Positions 54,149 through 62,109 of a stretch of DNA of 64,000 nt are shown here, piece by piece. Source of the DNA: Streptomyces sp. CMB-StM0423 (GTDB taxonomy: Bacteria; Actinomycetota; Actinomycetes; Streptomycetales; Streptomycetaceae). The notes under the pieces are model-generated. The model was not told the origin of the DNA. It saw only the letters and a program-made list of their open reading frames with translations, and did not search any database. The position numbers and the translations under genes were made by a program. Position 1 is the first letter of the stretch. Each line of letters starts with the position of its first letter. The stretch lies in NCBI RefSeq assembly GCF_002847285.1, contig NZ_CP025407.1, forward strand, positions 2,606,501 to 2,670,500, in the 5' to 3' direction.

Positions 54149-54251
54149 GGCATGACGTTACCTGGTCAGGGTGAAGAAAGTCCCGGCCAGGAGACGGTGT
54201 GCGGCACCGTCGCAGAGGTCGCGGCCAATTCGTAATACTTTTTCCGGCACC

Positions 54252-54260
54252 TGTGGATAA
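54252..54260 (-). promoter_or_regulatory. DnaA-box-like sequence
   Basis: TGTGGATAA (reverse complement TTATCCACA) lies between the divergent YgjP-like and ThiF-like genes, 57 bases before the ThiF-like start. Confidence 0.4.
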
Positions 54261-54316
54261 CTCATGACGCAATGGGGCGGGCGGCTGGCAGAGTGACGGA
54301 GGAACGAGGGGGCGCG

Positions 54317-55669
54317 ATGCATCCGATGATCAAGCCGGCGCTGCGGCGGAGCTGGCGCGGCAGGCACACCATGCAGATGGGCGTGACCAGGGCACATGCG
54401 GTGTCGATCCATCCGGTCGACTCGGCGACGGGGCTGTTCCTGCGCCGGCTGGACGGCACGCGCGGGCTGGACGCGCTGCGCCGCGAGGCGCACAGGTTCG
54501 GCCTCTCCCCCCGGTCGGTGGACACGCTGGTCGCCCGATTGACGCGGGCCGGGCTGATCGACGACGGACCGCCCCCGCCGAATGGCACGGGAACTCCCCG
54601 GGACGGCCACCCGACCTCCACGGACCGTCCACGTCACATCCACCGTTCCCCGCACGCCGATCCTCCGGCGACGCACGCCCCGCCGTCGGGCGACCCGCCG
54701 CGACCCGCTCGGCCCCCGGCCGATCCGTCACGGAGCGGCCCGCTGTCGTCCAGCCCGACGGTCGTCCTGCGACGGGCCAGGCCGCCGTCGTCCGGCCAGC
54801 AGCCGTCCGCTGCGCCGACGGGACGGGGTCCGTCGTCCGGGGGCCGCAGGCGGGACGGGGTGATACCGGCGCGGCTGCGGGCGGACCAGGCTTCGCTGTC
54901 CGTCGTGCACCCCGAGCCGGGGGCCGCGGTGGCGCGGCTGGGAGCGCGGCGAGGGCTGCGGGTGGTGGTGCGCGGTGCCGGGCGGGTGGGGGCTTCGGTG
55001 GCGGCGCTGCTCTCCGCGGCGGGCGTCGGCGGGGTGGAGGTCGTCGACGGCGGCTGCGTCGAGCCGTGGGACGTGGCGCCGGGCGGTCTGGGCGCCGGGG
55101 ACCTCGGCCGGCGGCGCGGTGAAGCGGCCCAGGGCGCCGTGCGGCGCGCCGGGCCGTGGCCGGCGGCGCGGGGCGGGCGTCCGGGCGCGGCGGTGTCGCT
55201 CGTGGTGCTGGCGCCGCGGGACGGGCTGGCAGCGTACGCGCCGGATCCGGAGGTCGCACGGCAGTACCGCGAAGCGGGCATTCCGCACGTGTACGCGGGG
55301 GTGCTGGAGGGCACGGGGGTGGTGGGACCGCTCGTGCTGCCGGGTGGTTCGGCGTGTGCGGGCTGCCTCGCGGCGGCCCGGACGGAGGCGGAGCCGGAGT
55401 GGCCCCGGATGCTCGCCCAGTGGCGGGCCGGAGGTGATCGGGAGGGTGTCGCCGCGTGCGACGTGGCGTTGGCGACAATGGTGGCAGGGTTGACGGCCGC
55501 CCACGCGCTGACTTTTCTCGACGGGCGGCTGCCGGTCTGTACGGGGGCCCGGCTGGAGTTCGCGCTGCCGGGCCTGGCCTGGGAGTTGACGGAGCTCGAT
55601 CCACACCCGAAGTGCGGGTGCGGTGCGGCGGCAGCCGCTGACCGGGATACGGGAGTGGCCCATGTCTGA
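54317..55669 (+). CDS. ThiF-like E1 enzyme with an RRE-like N-terminal winged helix
   Basis: 450 residues. Residues 1-85 look like a small winged helix (MQMGVTRAHAVSIHPVDSAT, LDGTRGLDALRREAHRFGLS, RLTRAGLIDD), as in the leader-recognition part of TOMM cyclodehydratases. A Pro/Arg-rich linker of about 100 residues follows. Then comes an E1 fold: VRGAGRVGASVAALLSAAGV, then VEVVDGGCVEPWDVAPGGLG. Zinc-binding candidates are CAGC and the C-terminal HPKCGCG. No YcaO or obvious substrate protein is adjacent. The stop overlaps the ABC1 kinase start by eight bases. Confidence 0.82.
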   Translation: MHPMIKPALRRSWRGRHTMQMGVTRAHAVSIHPVDSATGLFLRRLDGTRGLDALRREAHRFGLSPRSVDTLVARLTRAGLIDDGPPPPNGTGTPRDGHPTSTDRPRHIHRSPHADPPATHAPPSGDPPRPARPPADPSRSGPLSSSPTVVLRRARPPSSGQQPSAAPTGRGPSSGGRRRDGVIPARLRADQASLSVVHPEPGAAVARLGARRGLRVVVRGAGRVGASVAALLSAAGVGGVEVVDGGCVEPWDVAPGGLGAGDLGRRRGEAAQGAVRRAGPWPAARGGRPGAAVSLVVLAPRDGLAAYAPDPEVARQYREAGIPHVYAGVLEGTGVVGPLVLPGGSACAGCLAAARTEAEPEWPRMLAQWRAGGDREGVAACDVALATMVAGLTAAHALTFLDGRLPVCTGARLEFALPGLAWELTELDPHPKCGCGAAAAADRDTGVAHV

Positions 55670-57062
55670 CCTTCCGCGCAAGGCGATCACGCGTACGGCC
55701 AGGCTGGCCTCGCTCCCGGTGGGCTTCGCCGGGCGTGCCACCTGGGGGCTCGGCAAGCGGCTCGGCGGCCGGCCGGCCGAGCTGGTCGCACGGGAACTCC
55801 AGCAGCGCACCGCCGAGCAGTTGTTCAAGACGCTGGGCGAGCTGAAGGGCGGGGCGATGAAGTTCGGGCAGGCGCTGTCCGTCTTCGAGTCCGCGCTGCC
55901 GGAGGAGATCGCGGGGCCGTATCGCGCGGCCCTGACCAAGCTGCAGGAGGCGGCGCCGCCGATGCCCGTGCGCACGGTGCACGGAGCGCTGACGGAGCGG
56001 CTGGGCCCGGACTGGCGCGATCTCTTCCTGGAGTTCGAGGACACGCCCGCGGCGGCGGCGTCGATCGGGCAGGTGCACCGGGCGGTGTGGCACGACGGCC
56101 GCGAGGTGGCGGTCAAGGTGCAGTACCCGGGCGCGGGCAAGGCGCTGCTGTCCGATCTGGCGCAGTTGGGGCGCTTCGCACGGCTGTTGGGCCCGCTGGT
56201 GCCGGGGCTGGACATCAAGCCGCTGATCCAGGAGCTGCGGGACCGGGTGTCGGAGGAACTGGACTACGCGCTGGAGGCCAAGGCCCAGAGCGCGTACGCG
56301 GAGGAGTTCGCGGGCGACCCGGATGTGCTGGTGCCGGACGTGGTGCACCAGGCGGACCAGGTGCTGGTCACCGAGTGGCTGGACGGGGTGCCGGTCTCGG
56401 AGCTGATAGCGAACGGCTCGCGGGCGGAGCGGGACCGGGTGGGCCAGTTGCTGGCGCGGTTCCTCTTCGCCGGTACGGCGCGCACGGGTCTGCTGCACGC
56501 GGATCCGCACCCGGGCAACTTCCGGCTGGTGAAGGAGGGCGAGCCGGAGGAGTGGCGGCTCGGGGTGATGGACTTCGGCACGGTCGACCGGCTGCCGGGC
56601 GGACTGCCGGAGGAGATCGGCATCGCGCTCGGGATGACGCTCGAAGGCGAGGCGGACGAGGTCTACGAGCTGCTGCGCGAGCAGGGGTTCGTGAAGCCGG
56701 ACGTCGAGCTGGACCCGCAGGCGGTGATCGACTATCTGCTGCCGATCATCGAGCCGGCGGCGGTGCCGGAGTTCGCCTTCAGCCGGGAGTGGATGCGGAC
56801 GCAGGCGGCCCGGATAGCCGATCCCCGCAACCCCGCGCACCAGTTGGGCCGGCAGCTCAATCTGCCGCCGTCGTATCTGCTGATACACCGGGTGACGCTC
56901 AGCACCATCGGGGTGCTCTGCCAGCTCGGTGCGCAGGTGCGGATGCGCGAGGAACTGGCGGAGTGGCTGCCGGGCTTCGCCGAGTACGCCGAAGGGGGCC
57001 GTCCTGAGGACGACCCCCACGAGGGTTCGGCGACGGAGGACCCGGCGACGGCGACCGCCTGA
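55662..57062 (+). CDS. ABC1/UbiB-family atypical kinase
   Basis: 466 residues. Family motifs: GGAMKFGQALSVFESALPEE (KxGQ), AAAASIGQVHRAVW, VAVKVQYPG, LHADPHPGNFRL and VMDFGTVDRLPGG. The KxGQ and Ala-rich loop replace the usual glycine loop, so it is an ADP/ATP-binding UbiB-like kinase, in other organisms linked to quinone or lipid metabolism. It overlaps the ThiF-like gene by eight bases with GGGAGTGG upstream, so the two form an operon. Confidence 0.91.
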   Translation: MSDLPRKAITRTARLASLPVGFAGRATWGLGKRLGGRPAELVARELQQRTAEQLFKTLGELKGGAMKFGQALSVFESALPEEIAGPYRAALTKLQEAAPPMPVRTVHGALTERLGPDWRDLFLEFEDTPAAAASIGQVHRAVWHDGREVAVKVQYPGAGKALLSDLAQLGRFARLLGPLVPGLDIKPLIQELRDRVSEELDYALEAKAQSAYAEEFAGDPDVLVPDVVHQADQVLVTEWLDGVPVSELIANGSRAERDRVGQLLARFLFAGTARTGLLHADPHPGNFRLVKEGEPEEWRLGVMDFGTVDRLPGGLPEEIGIALGMTLEGEADEVYELLREQGFVKPDVELDPQAVIDYLLPIIEPAAVPEFAFSREWMRTQAARIADPRNPAHQLGRQLNLPPSYLLIHRVTLSTIGVLCQLGAQVRMREELAEWLPGFAEYAEGGRPEDDPHEGSATEDPATATA

Positions 57063-57069
57063 CCGGGGC

Positions 57070-57087
57070 CGGCCGCCGGCGGCCGGA
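57070..57087. terminator. GC-rich palindrome after the ABC1 kinase gene
   Basis: CCGGCCG-CCGG-CGGCCGG is a perfect 18-base palindrome eight bases past the stop, between convergent genes. No T-run follows. Confidence 0.55.
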
Positions 57088-57135
57088 GCCGTGGTCGCCG
57101 CCGCCGGCCGCGGGCGCGGGCCCGGCCCGCGGCAG

Positions 57136-57384
57136 TTACTGCATGACCGCCATGGCCAGCGCGCGCCGGGCGCGCATGTGCGCGCGCTCGGCCCGTCGCT
57201 GCATCCGCCGGGCGGCGATGAGGCGCAGGGCCCTGCGTTCCTGCTCCGCGGCCTCTACCCGGTCCCGATACTGGGCCCGGGCGAGGGCTTCTGGCATGAG
57301 TTGCATCTGAAGGTTCCTGTTCTGGCGCTCGTCGTAGGCGCCTGCTTCGTGACGTGCTGCGGGGTAGTCGGTGGACGGGCTCAT
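57136..57384 (-). CDS. Small Arg-rich helical protein
   Basis: 82 residues (MSPSTDYPAARHEAGAYDER at the start). The second half is one long basic helix with many Arg, Ala and Met residues (RALRLIAARRMQRRAERAHM). AGGAA precedes the ATG at 57384; an in-frame ATG at 57447 overlaps the end of wblC and would add 21 residues. It lies just downstream of wblC on the same strand. Function unknown; nucleic-acid binding is possible from charge alone. Confidence 0.75.
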   Translation of the reverse strand: MSPSTDYPAARHEAGAYDERQNRNLQMQLMPEALARAQYRDRVEAAEQERRALRLIAARRMQRRAERAHMRARRALAMAVMQ

Positions 57385-57443
57385 CGTCGTTTCCTGCTCT
57401 GCCGGTGCGTGTGCGCGTGGACGGTCGATCGTGCCGTGGGCGT

Positions 57444-57812
57444 TCATGCCACGACCGGGTTCTTCCGCGGACGCCCACGCGGCCGCTTGCGCGGCACCAC
57501 CACGCCCTGGACGAAGAGTTCGCCGCCCCAGACCCCCCAGGGCTCGCGGCGCTCCTTCGCACCCGCGAGGCATGCCTCACGGACGGGACAGGTCTGGCAG
57601 AGGGACTTGGCGTACTCGACGTCCGCCGGAGTCTCCGCGAAGAACACTTCGGGGTCGTAGCTCCGGCAGGGCACGAGGTCGCCGAGCGCGTCGATTCGCT
57701 CGTCGAGCTCGGTGAGAGCGGTGAGCTGGGTCGTCAAGGGGACCTCCAGGTCGGTGGTGCCGGGCACGGGGTCGGGCGTGGGCCTGTGCGGGGTGTGCAC
57801 GGGGAGTGACAC
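57444..57812 (-). CDS. wblC: WhiB-family antibiotic-stress regulator WblC (WhiB7)
   Basis: 122 residues, the length I recall for S. coelicolor WblC. Cluster cysteines lie in LVPCRSYDPEVFF and SLCQTCPVREACLAG, then the turn GVWGG and a C-terminal AT-hook (RGRPRKN). WblC/WhiB7 binds the housekeeping sigma factor and switches on intrinsic resistance genes after ribosome-targeting antibiotics. The GTG at 57812 follows AAGGACGG. The frame is open further upstream through the leader terminator, but that part is probably not translated as WblC. Confidence 0.94.
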   Translation of the reverse strand: MSLPVHTPHRPTPDPVPGTTDLEVPLTTQLTALTELDERIDALGDLVPCRSYDPEVFFAETPADVEYAKSLCQTCPVREACLAGAKERREPWGVWGGELFVQGVVVPRKRPRGRPRKNPVVA

Positions 57813-57861
57813 GGTTCCGTCCTTGCTCGTCGTCTTGATCAACTTCTGCGTTGGGCAAATC

Positions 57862-57898
57862 AAAAGGGCCGCGGATCCCGGTTCGGGTTCCGCGGCCC
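57862..57898 (-). terminator. Intrinsic attenuator in the wblC leader
   Basis: On the minus strand GGGCCGCGG (57898-57890) pairs with CCGCGGCCC (57874-57866); an inner CCCG/CGGG extends the stem. TTTTGATTT follows. It lies 50 bases before the wblC start and 27 after the leader gene stop, so read-through must be regulated. Confidence 0.85.
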
Positions 57899-57925
57899 TG
57901 GAAGGTGCCGTCTCAATCGATTCGA

Positions 57926-58246
57926 TCAAGATGGTTCTTTCCAGGGATCAGGCCCGCGGAAGGCCCGCATGTGCGTCGTGGCCGCAATGCCGCCTGCAAA
58001 GGCGCCATTGGCCCACTCCTGCTGGAGGCCGGCACCCGCTGCCGCCGCCGCATAGGCCGGAGCCTGCGCCGCTGCTACCAGGAGTGCCTTGGTCGGTCGC
58101 TCGTCACGGATGTCGGCACCCAGACCGCCGCTGACACCGGACACACCGGTGGCGGGGACCTGGAGCTTGGAGAGGGCGAGCAGGCAGGAGGAGACGACCT
58201 CGCGACCGTCGGCAGCACGACCTTCAAGTTTCGTGATGCTGATCAT
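57926..58246 (-). CDS. 106-residue Ala/Gly-rich protein encoded in the wblC leader
   Basis: MISITKLEGRAADGREVVSS opens a charged-then-helical first half; GVSGVSGG ends at residue 41; the second half is Ala/Gly-rich (LLVAAAQAPAYAAAAAGAGL, then NGAFAGGIAAT). GGAGGAG six bases before the ATG is one of the best ribosome-binding sites in the window, and third positions are GC-rich. It lies wholly between the wblC promoter and the attenuator, so its translation may be sensed. The double-glycine layout resembles some secreted peptide precursors; this is only a resemblance. Confidence 0.75.
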   Translation of the reverse strand: MISITKLEGRAADGREVVSSCLLALSKLQVPATGVSGVSGGLGADIRDERPTKALLVAAAQAPAYAAAAAGAGLQQEWANGAFAGGIAATTHMRAFRGPDPWKEPS

Positions 58247-58352
58247 GGTTTTCTCCTCCTCTCTGGTCTCGTCGGACCGGCGAGCCGGTCCAAGGTCTCC
58301 TAGTACAACACGGAATCACCGGCTCCGTGAAGAGCTGTTCTTCCGTGCCGGA

Positions 58353-58407
58353 AGGCTATGAGGCTACTCCCGGCGATCGCAAACCATTTTTCGGGGATTT
58401 TTTTCCG
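58353..58407 (-). promoter_or_regulatory. wblC-leader promoter with AT-rich upstream element
   Basis: On the minus strand an AT-rich block (58407-58383, with GGAAAAAAATCC and GAAAAATGG) is followed by -35 TTGCGA (58382-58377), 18 bases and -10 TAGCCT (58358-58353). An AT-rich block touching the -35 is how WhiB7/WblC promoters look, so autoregulation is likely. A GGACCGG/CCGGTCC hairpin at 58274-58291 precedes the leader gene. Confidence 0.7.
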
Positions 58408-58414
58408 GACCCCG

Positions 58415-60652
58415 TCAGGGCTCCTCGGCGGGCTCGCCGGACAGCTCCCGGCCGGCACAGAGATCCAGGACATCGCCGCCATATCGGTCGAGTTTGCGCT
58501 TGCCCACACCCGAAATAACCGACAGTTCCTGCTCGTTGACCGGCGCGGCCTCGGCGATGGCGATCAGGGTCTTGTCGGTGAAGACGCAGTACGCGGGCTG
58601 TCCCAGTTGCTGCGCCTGGACCGCGCGCCAGTCGCGCAGCCGCTCGTACAGCCCCTCGTCCATGTCCGAGGGGCAGTCCTCGCAGCGCATCAGTTTGAGC
58701 TCGCCGGCGTCCGTCAGGGTCCGCCCGCAGACCCGGCAGCGCACCGGTCCGCGGCGCCGGCGCCGGGCCGCCGCGCCCCGTTCGGCACCACCGCGCTCCA
58801 CGCCGCCCTGCGACACCGCCCCGGCGTCGCCCCCGCGTCCCGAGCCCGGCCGCAGCCCGGTCAGGAAGCGGCTCGGGCGCCGCGAGGCCCGCCCGCCCGG
58901 CGAGCGGGACAGCGCCCAGGACAGCGAGAGGTGCACCCGGGCCCGGGTGATGCCGACGTAGAGCAGCCGGCGCTCCTCCTCGATCTGCTCGGGCGTCTTG
59001 GCGTACGTGATGGGCAGCATGCCCTCCGTGAGCCCCACCAGGAACACCGCGTCCCACTCCAGGCCCTTCGCGGCGTGCACTGAGGCGAGCGTCACACCCT
59101 CGACCGTCGGCGCGTGCTGCGCCGCCGCGCGCTCGGCCAGCTCCTCGACCAGATCCCCGAGCGCCGCACCCGGCCGGGCCCGCGCGAAGTCCTCGGCCAG
59201 CCGCACCAGCGCGGCCAGCGACTCCCAGCGGTCCCGCGCCGCGCCCGAGCCGGCCGGCGCCTCCGCGGACCAGCCCATCGTCCCCAGCACGGCCCGCACC
59301 TGCGCGGCCAGGTCGCCGTCCCGGCCGGCCTCGTCCAGCATCGCGTCGTTCTTGCCGGCCACCGCCGCCCCGCGCAGCTTGACCCCCGCCTCGCGCACCT
59401 CCGGCCGCTCGAAGAACCGCTCGGCGCCCCGCATCTGGTACGGCACGGAGCGGTCGGCGAGCGCCTGCTCGTAGACCTCCGACTGGGCGTTGATCCGGTA
59501 GAGCACGGCGATGGAGCTGGGCGCCACGCCCGCGTCGATGAGCCGGCGGATGTGCCGGGCGGTGCCCTCGGCCTCGGCGGGCTCGTCCGCGTACTCCGCG
59601 AAGGCCGGCTCCGGGCCCGCGTCGCGCTGCGCGACCAGCTCCAGCCGGGCGGCGGCGGCCCGTCCCGTGGCCTGGGAGAGCACGCCGTTGGCCAGGTGGA
59701 CGACCTGGGGTGTGGAGCGGTAGTCCCTGACCAGCTTGACGACGGTGGCGTCCGGGTGCCGGGTGCGGAAGTCCAGCAGGTGGTCGGGGGTGGCGCCGGT
59801 GAAGGAGTAGATCGTCTGGCTGGCGTCGCCGACGACGCACAGGCTGTCCCGGCCGCCGAGCCACAGTTCGAGGAGCCGCTGCTGGAGGGGGCTGACGTCC
59901 TGGTACTCGTCGACGACGAAGTGCTGGTACTGCCGGTGCACCTGCTCGGCGATGTCCGGGCGGTCCTGGAGCACGCCGACGGTGAGCAGCAGCACGTCCT
60001 CGAAGTCGATGACGCCGCGGTCGCGCTTCAACTGCTCGTACCCCCGGTAGATCCCGGTGATCTCCGCCGGGTCGCGCGGGGCGTCGCGGCCGGTCTTGGC
60101 GAGCGCCGCCGCGTAGTCCTCGGGGGCGGTCTGGGTGACCTTCGCCCACTCCAGCTCGCCGGTGACATCCCGCAGCTCGTTGCGATCGAGGCGGACGCGG
60201 GTGCGCGCCGCGGCCTCCGCCACCAACTGGACCTTCCGCTCCAGCAGCCGCGGCAGCTCGCCGCCGACCGCGCGCGGCCAGAAGTACTGCAACTGCCGCA
60301 GGGCCGCGGAGTGGAACGTCCGCGCCTGCACCCCCGGGGCGCCGAGCTGGCGCAGCCGGCCGCGCATCTCGCCGGCCGCCCGGTTCGTGAACGTCACGGC
60401 CAGCACGCTGCCCGGCTGGAGCACGCCGGCCCGCACCCCGTACGCGATGCGGTGGGTGATCGCGCGCGTCTTGCCCGTGCCCGCGCCGGCCAGCACGCAC
60501 ACCGGGCCGCGCAGCGCCGTCGCCACCTCGCGCTGCTCCGGGTCCAGCCCGGCCAGCACCGCGTCCGCCGAGCCCGGGACGGCGGGGAACTCCGTGGGCT
60601 CCGGGGACAGGGAGGGCTGCGAGGACGACGGGGGCTGCGGTGCTGCTGTCAC
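58415..60652 (-). CDS. uvrD2: ATP-dependent DNA helicase UvrD2
   Basis: A 745-residue superfamily 1A helicase. Motif I LAGAGTGKTRAITHRI, Ia AVTFTNRAAGEM, II VDEYQDVSPLQQR, IV-V SVHAAKGLEWDAVFLVGLTE and VI LLYVGITRARVHLSLSWA are all present. After a basic linker comes a zinc motif (CRVCGRTLT...CEDCPSD) and a C-terminal HRDC domain, the layout of actinobacterial UvrD2. GTG start at 60652. It is divergent from the mycoredoxin gene across a region with two DnaA-like boxes. Confidence 0.94.
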   Translation of the reverse strand: MTAAPQPPSSSQPSLSPEPTEFPAVPGSADAVLAGLDPEQREVATALRGPVCVLAGAGTGKTRAITHRIAYGVRAGVLQPGSVLAVTFTNRAAGEMRGRLRQLGAPGVQARTFHSAALRQLQYFWPRAVGGELPRLLERKVQLVAEAAARTRVRLDRNELRDVTGELEWAKVTQTAPEDYAAALAKTGRDAPRDPAEITGIYRGYEQLKRDRGVIDFEDVLLLTVGVLQDRPDIAEQVHRQYQHFVVDEYQDVSPLQQRLLELWLGGRDSLCVVGDASQTIYSFTGATPDHLLDFRTRHPDATVVKLVRDYRSTPQVVHLANGVLSQATGRAAAARLELVAQRDAGPEPAFAEYADEPAEAEGTARHIRRLIDAGVAPSSIAVLYRINAQSEVYEQALADRSVPYQMRGAERFFERPEVREAGVKLRGAAVAGKNDAMLDEAGRDGDLAAQVRAVLGTMGWSAEAPAGSGAARDRWESLAALVRLAEDFARARPGAALGDLVEELAERAAAQHAPTVEGVTLASVHAAKGLEWDAVFLVGLTEGMLPITYAKTPEQIEEERRLLYVGITRARVHLSLSWALSRSPGGRASRRPSRFLTGLRPGSGRGGDAGAVSQGGVERGGAERGAAARRRRRGPVRCRVCGRTLTDAGELKLMRCEDCPSDMDEGLYERLRDWRAVQAQQLGQPAYCVFTDKTLIAIAEAAPVNEQELSVISGVGKRKLDRYGGDVLDLCAGRELSGEPAEEP

Positions 60653-60691
60653 CCCGCCATGCTGCCAGGTCTGCCGGGACCGGTGTGCCGG

Positions 60692-60730
60692 TTGTCCACA
60701 GGCCCGGGTTGAGGGGCCGGGTTATCCACA
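60692..60730 (+). promoter_or_regulatory. Two DnaA boxes between uvrD2 and the mycoredoxin gene
   Basis: TTGTCCACA (60692-60700) and TTATCCACA (60722-60730), same orientation, 30 bases apart. Both fit the Streptomyces DnaA-box consensus exactly or nearly so. Confidence 0.55.
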
Positions 60731-60749
60731 GATGGCGGGCGGGACTACG

Positions 60750-60775
60750 GGAATGGCGGCGTCCCCGGGTACGTT
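60750..60775 (+). promoter_or_regulatory. SigR promoter of the mycoredoxin gene
   Basis: GGAAT at 60750-60754, an 18-base spacer, then GTT at 60773-60775 match the SigR motif perfectly. Transcription would start near 60782, leaving a 50-base leader with the AAAGGAG ribosome-binding site. Confidence 0.9.
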
Positions 60776-60832
60776 CACCTTCCGGAACAGATCACGCCGC
60801 GACCCGGCCGACCCCCAAAGGAGCGCAGCGAC

Positions 60833-61090
60833 ATGGCGGGCACCGTCACGATGTACAGCACGACCTGGTGTGGCTACTGCCGTCGGCTGAAGAGCCAGAT
60901 GGACCGCGAGGGCATCCCGTTCGAGGAGATCAACATCGAGCAGGACCCGGACTCCGCCGCCTACGTCGAGAGCGTGAACAACGGCAACCAGCTCGTGCCG
61001 ACCGTCGTCGTGGTGCCGAGGCAGGGCGGCGAGTCCGTCGCCATGCCGAACCCCTCGCTGGCGCAGGTCAAGGCTGCCCTCGGCGCCTGA
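60833..61090 (+). CDS. mrx1: Mycoredoxin (glutaredoxin-like)
   Basis: 85 residues of thioredoxin fold with active site CGYC in YSTTWCGYCRRLKSQM and the cis-proline in QLVPTVVV. The CGYC motif and actinobacterial context identify a mycoredoxin, which reduces protein-mycothiol mixed disulfides. AAAGGAG precedes the ATG. The perfect SigR promoter upstream places it in the thiol-stress response. Confidence 0.92.
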   Translation: MAGTVTMYSTTWCGYCRRLKSQMDREGIPFEEINIEQDPDSAAYVESVNNGNQLVPTVVVVPRQGGESVAMPNPSLAQVKAALGA

Positions 61091-61158
61091 CCGCGGCCGC
61101 CGGCGCGGGGCGCGCAGCCCGGCGCCCGGCAGCGCGCCCGCAGGACCCGCGGCGGCCG

Positions 61159-62109
61159 TCAGCCCGGCCGCCGCGGCAGGTCCGAGCCGTACCACAGCTC
61201 GATCAGCCGCCCCGCGATCGAGATGCCGTACGGCGGCAGCACCTCGCCCGACTCATAGGCCGCGCCCAGCTCCTCGCGGGAGAACCAGCGCGCCTCGTGC
61301 AGCTCCTCGCCGTCCACCCGGATCTCCGCGCCCTTGGCGTCCGCCGCCCGCGCGAGAAAGCCCACCATGAGGCTCGACGGGAACGGCCACGGCTGGCTGG
61401 CCACGTATTCCACGTCGCCGACCACCACTCCCGCCTCCTCGAAGACCTCCCGCCGCACCGCGTGCTCCAGCGACTCCCCGGGCTCGACGAAGCCCGCGAG
61501 CGTCGAGAAGCGCCCCTCCGGCCAGTGCACCTGGCGGCCCAGCAGGATCCGGTCCTCCGGGTCCGTCACGGCCATGATCACGGCGGGGTCCGTACGCGGG
61601 TAGTGCTCCGCGCCGCACGCCGGGCAGCGGCGGATGTGGCCGGCGGCGGCGATGACCGTACGCTCCCCGCAGCGCGAGCAGAAGCGGTGCAGCCGCTGCC
61701 AGTTCTCCAGCGCGACGGCGTGCACCATCAGCCCGGCGTCCTGCTCCGACAGCAGCAGCCCCGCCTCACGCAGCCCCGCCGCGCGCGCGGTGTCGTCCAT
61801 GCGGCCGGGCAGCGAGTCCTTCTGCAGCGCGAAGTAGCGCACGCCGCCGGAGTCGGTGCCGAGGAAGTAGCGGTGCTGCTCGGTCGGCGGGGCCTCGAAG
61901 GCCGGCGTCGTGACCAGCGCCGTGCCGCCGTCCGCGGTGTCGTCGATGAGCACCTGGCCCTCGCAGACCACGAAGACCCGGGTCGTCGGGTGGCTCCAGG
62001 CCGCGGCAAGCCACGCCTCGTCGATGCGGTGGTGGGCGGCGCGGTCGACGCCGCTGTCCGCCGTGAAGGAGACAGTCCGAGAGGCCGCCCGGTCGATGCC
62101 CGTGGTCAC
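61159..62109 (-). CDS. nudC: NAD(H) diphosphatase NudC
   Basis: 316 residues. A four-cysteine zinc motif (CSRCGERT...CPACGAEHYP) is followed by the Nudix box GFVEPGESLEHAVRREVFEE and the NudC-specific SQPWPFPSSLM. The enzyme splits NADH and can remove NAD caps from RNA. The GTG at 62109 overlaps the stop of a 32-codon upstream ORF; AAGGGGAGC is its ribosome-binding site. Confidence 0.93.
   Translation of the reverse strand: MTTGIDRAASRTVSFTADSGVDRAAHHRIDEAWLAAAWSHPTTRVFVVCEGQVLIDDTADGGTALVTTPAFEAPPTEQHRYFLGTDSGGVRYFALQKDSLPGRMDDTARAAGLREAGLLLSEQDAGLMVHAVALENWQRLHRFCSRCGERTVIAAAGHIRRCPACGAEHYPRTDPAVIMAVTDPEDRILLGRQVHWPEGRFSTLAGFVEPGESLEHAVRREVFEEAGVVVGDVEYVASQPWPFPSSLMVGFLARAADAKGAEIRVDGEELHEARWFSREELGAAYESGEVLPPYGISIAGRLIELWYGSDLPRRPG

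Noticed and set aside
57813..57929. N-terminal extension of WblC from the TTG at 57929
   Set aside because: The frame is open, but it runs through the terminator hairpin; the GTG at 57812 has a ribosome-binding site and gives the family length.
54317..58246. A classical RiPP biosynthetic gene cluster
   Set aside because: No YcaO, lanthionine, radical-SAM or dedicated export gene is present; the surrounding genes are the conserved core set of the genus.
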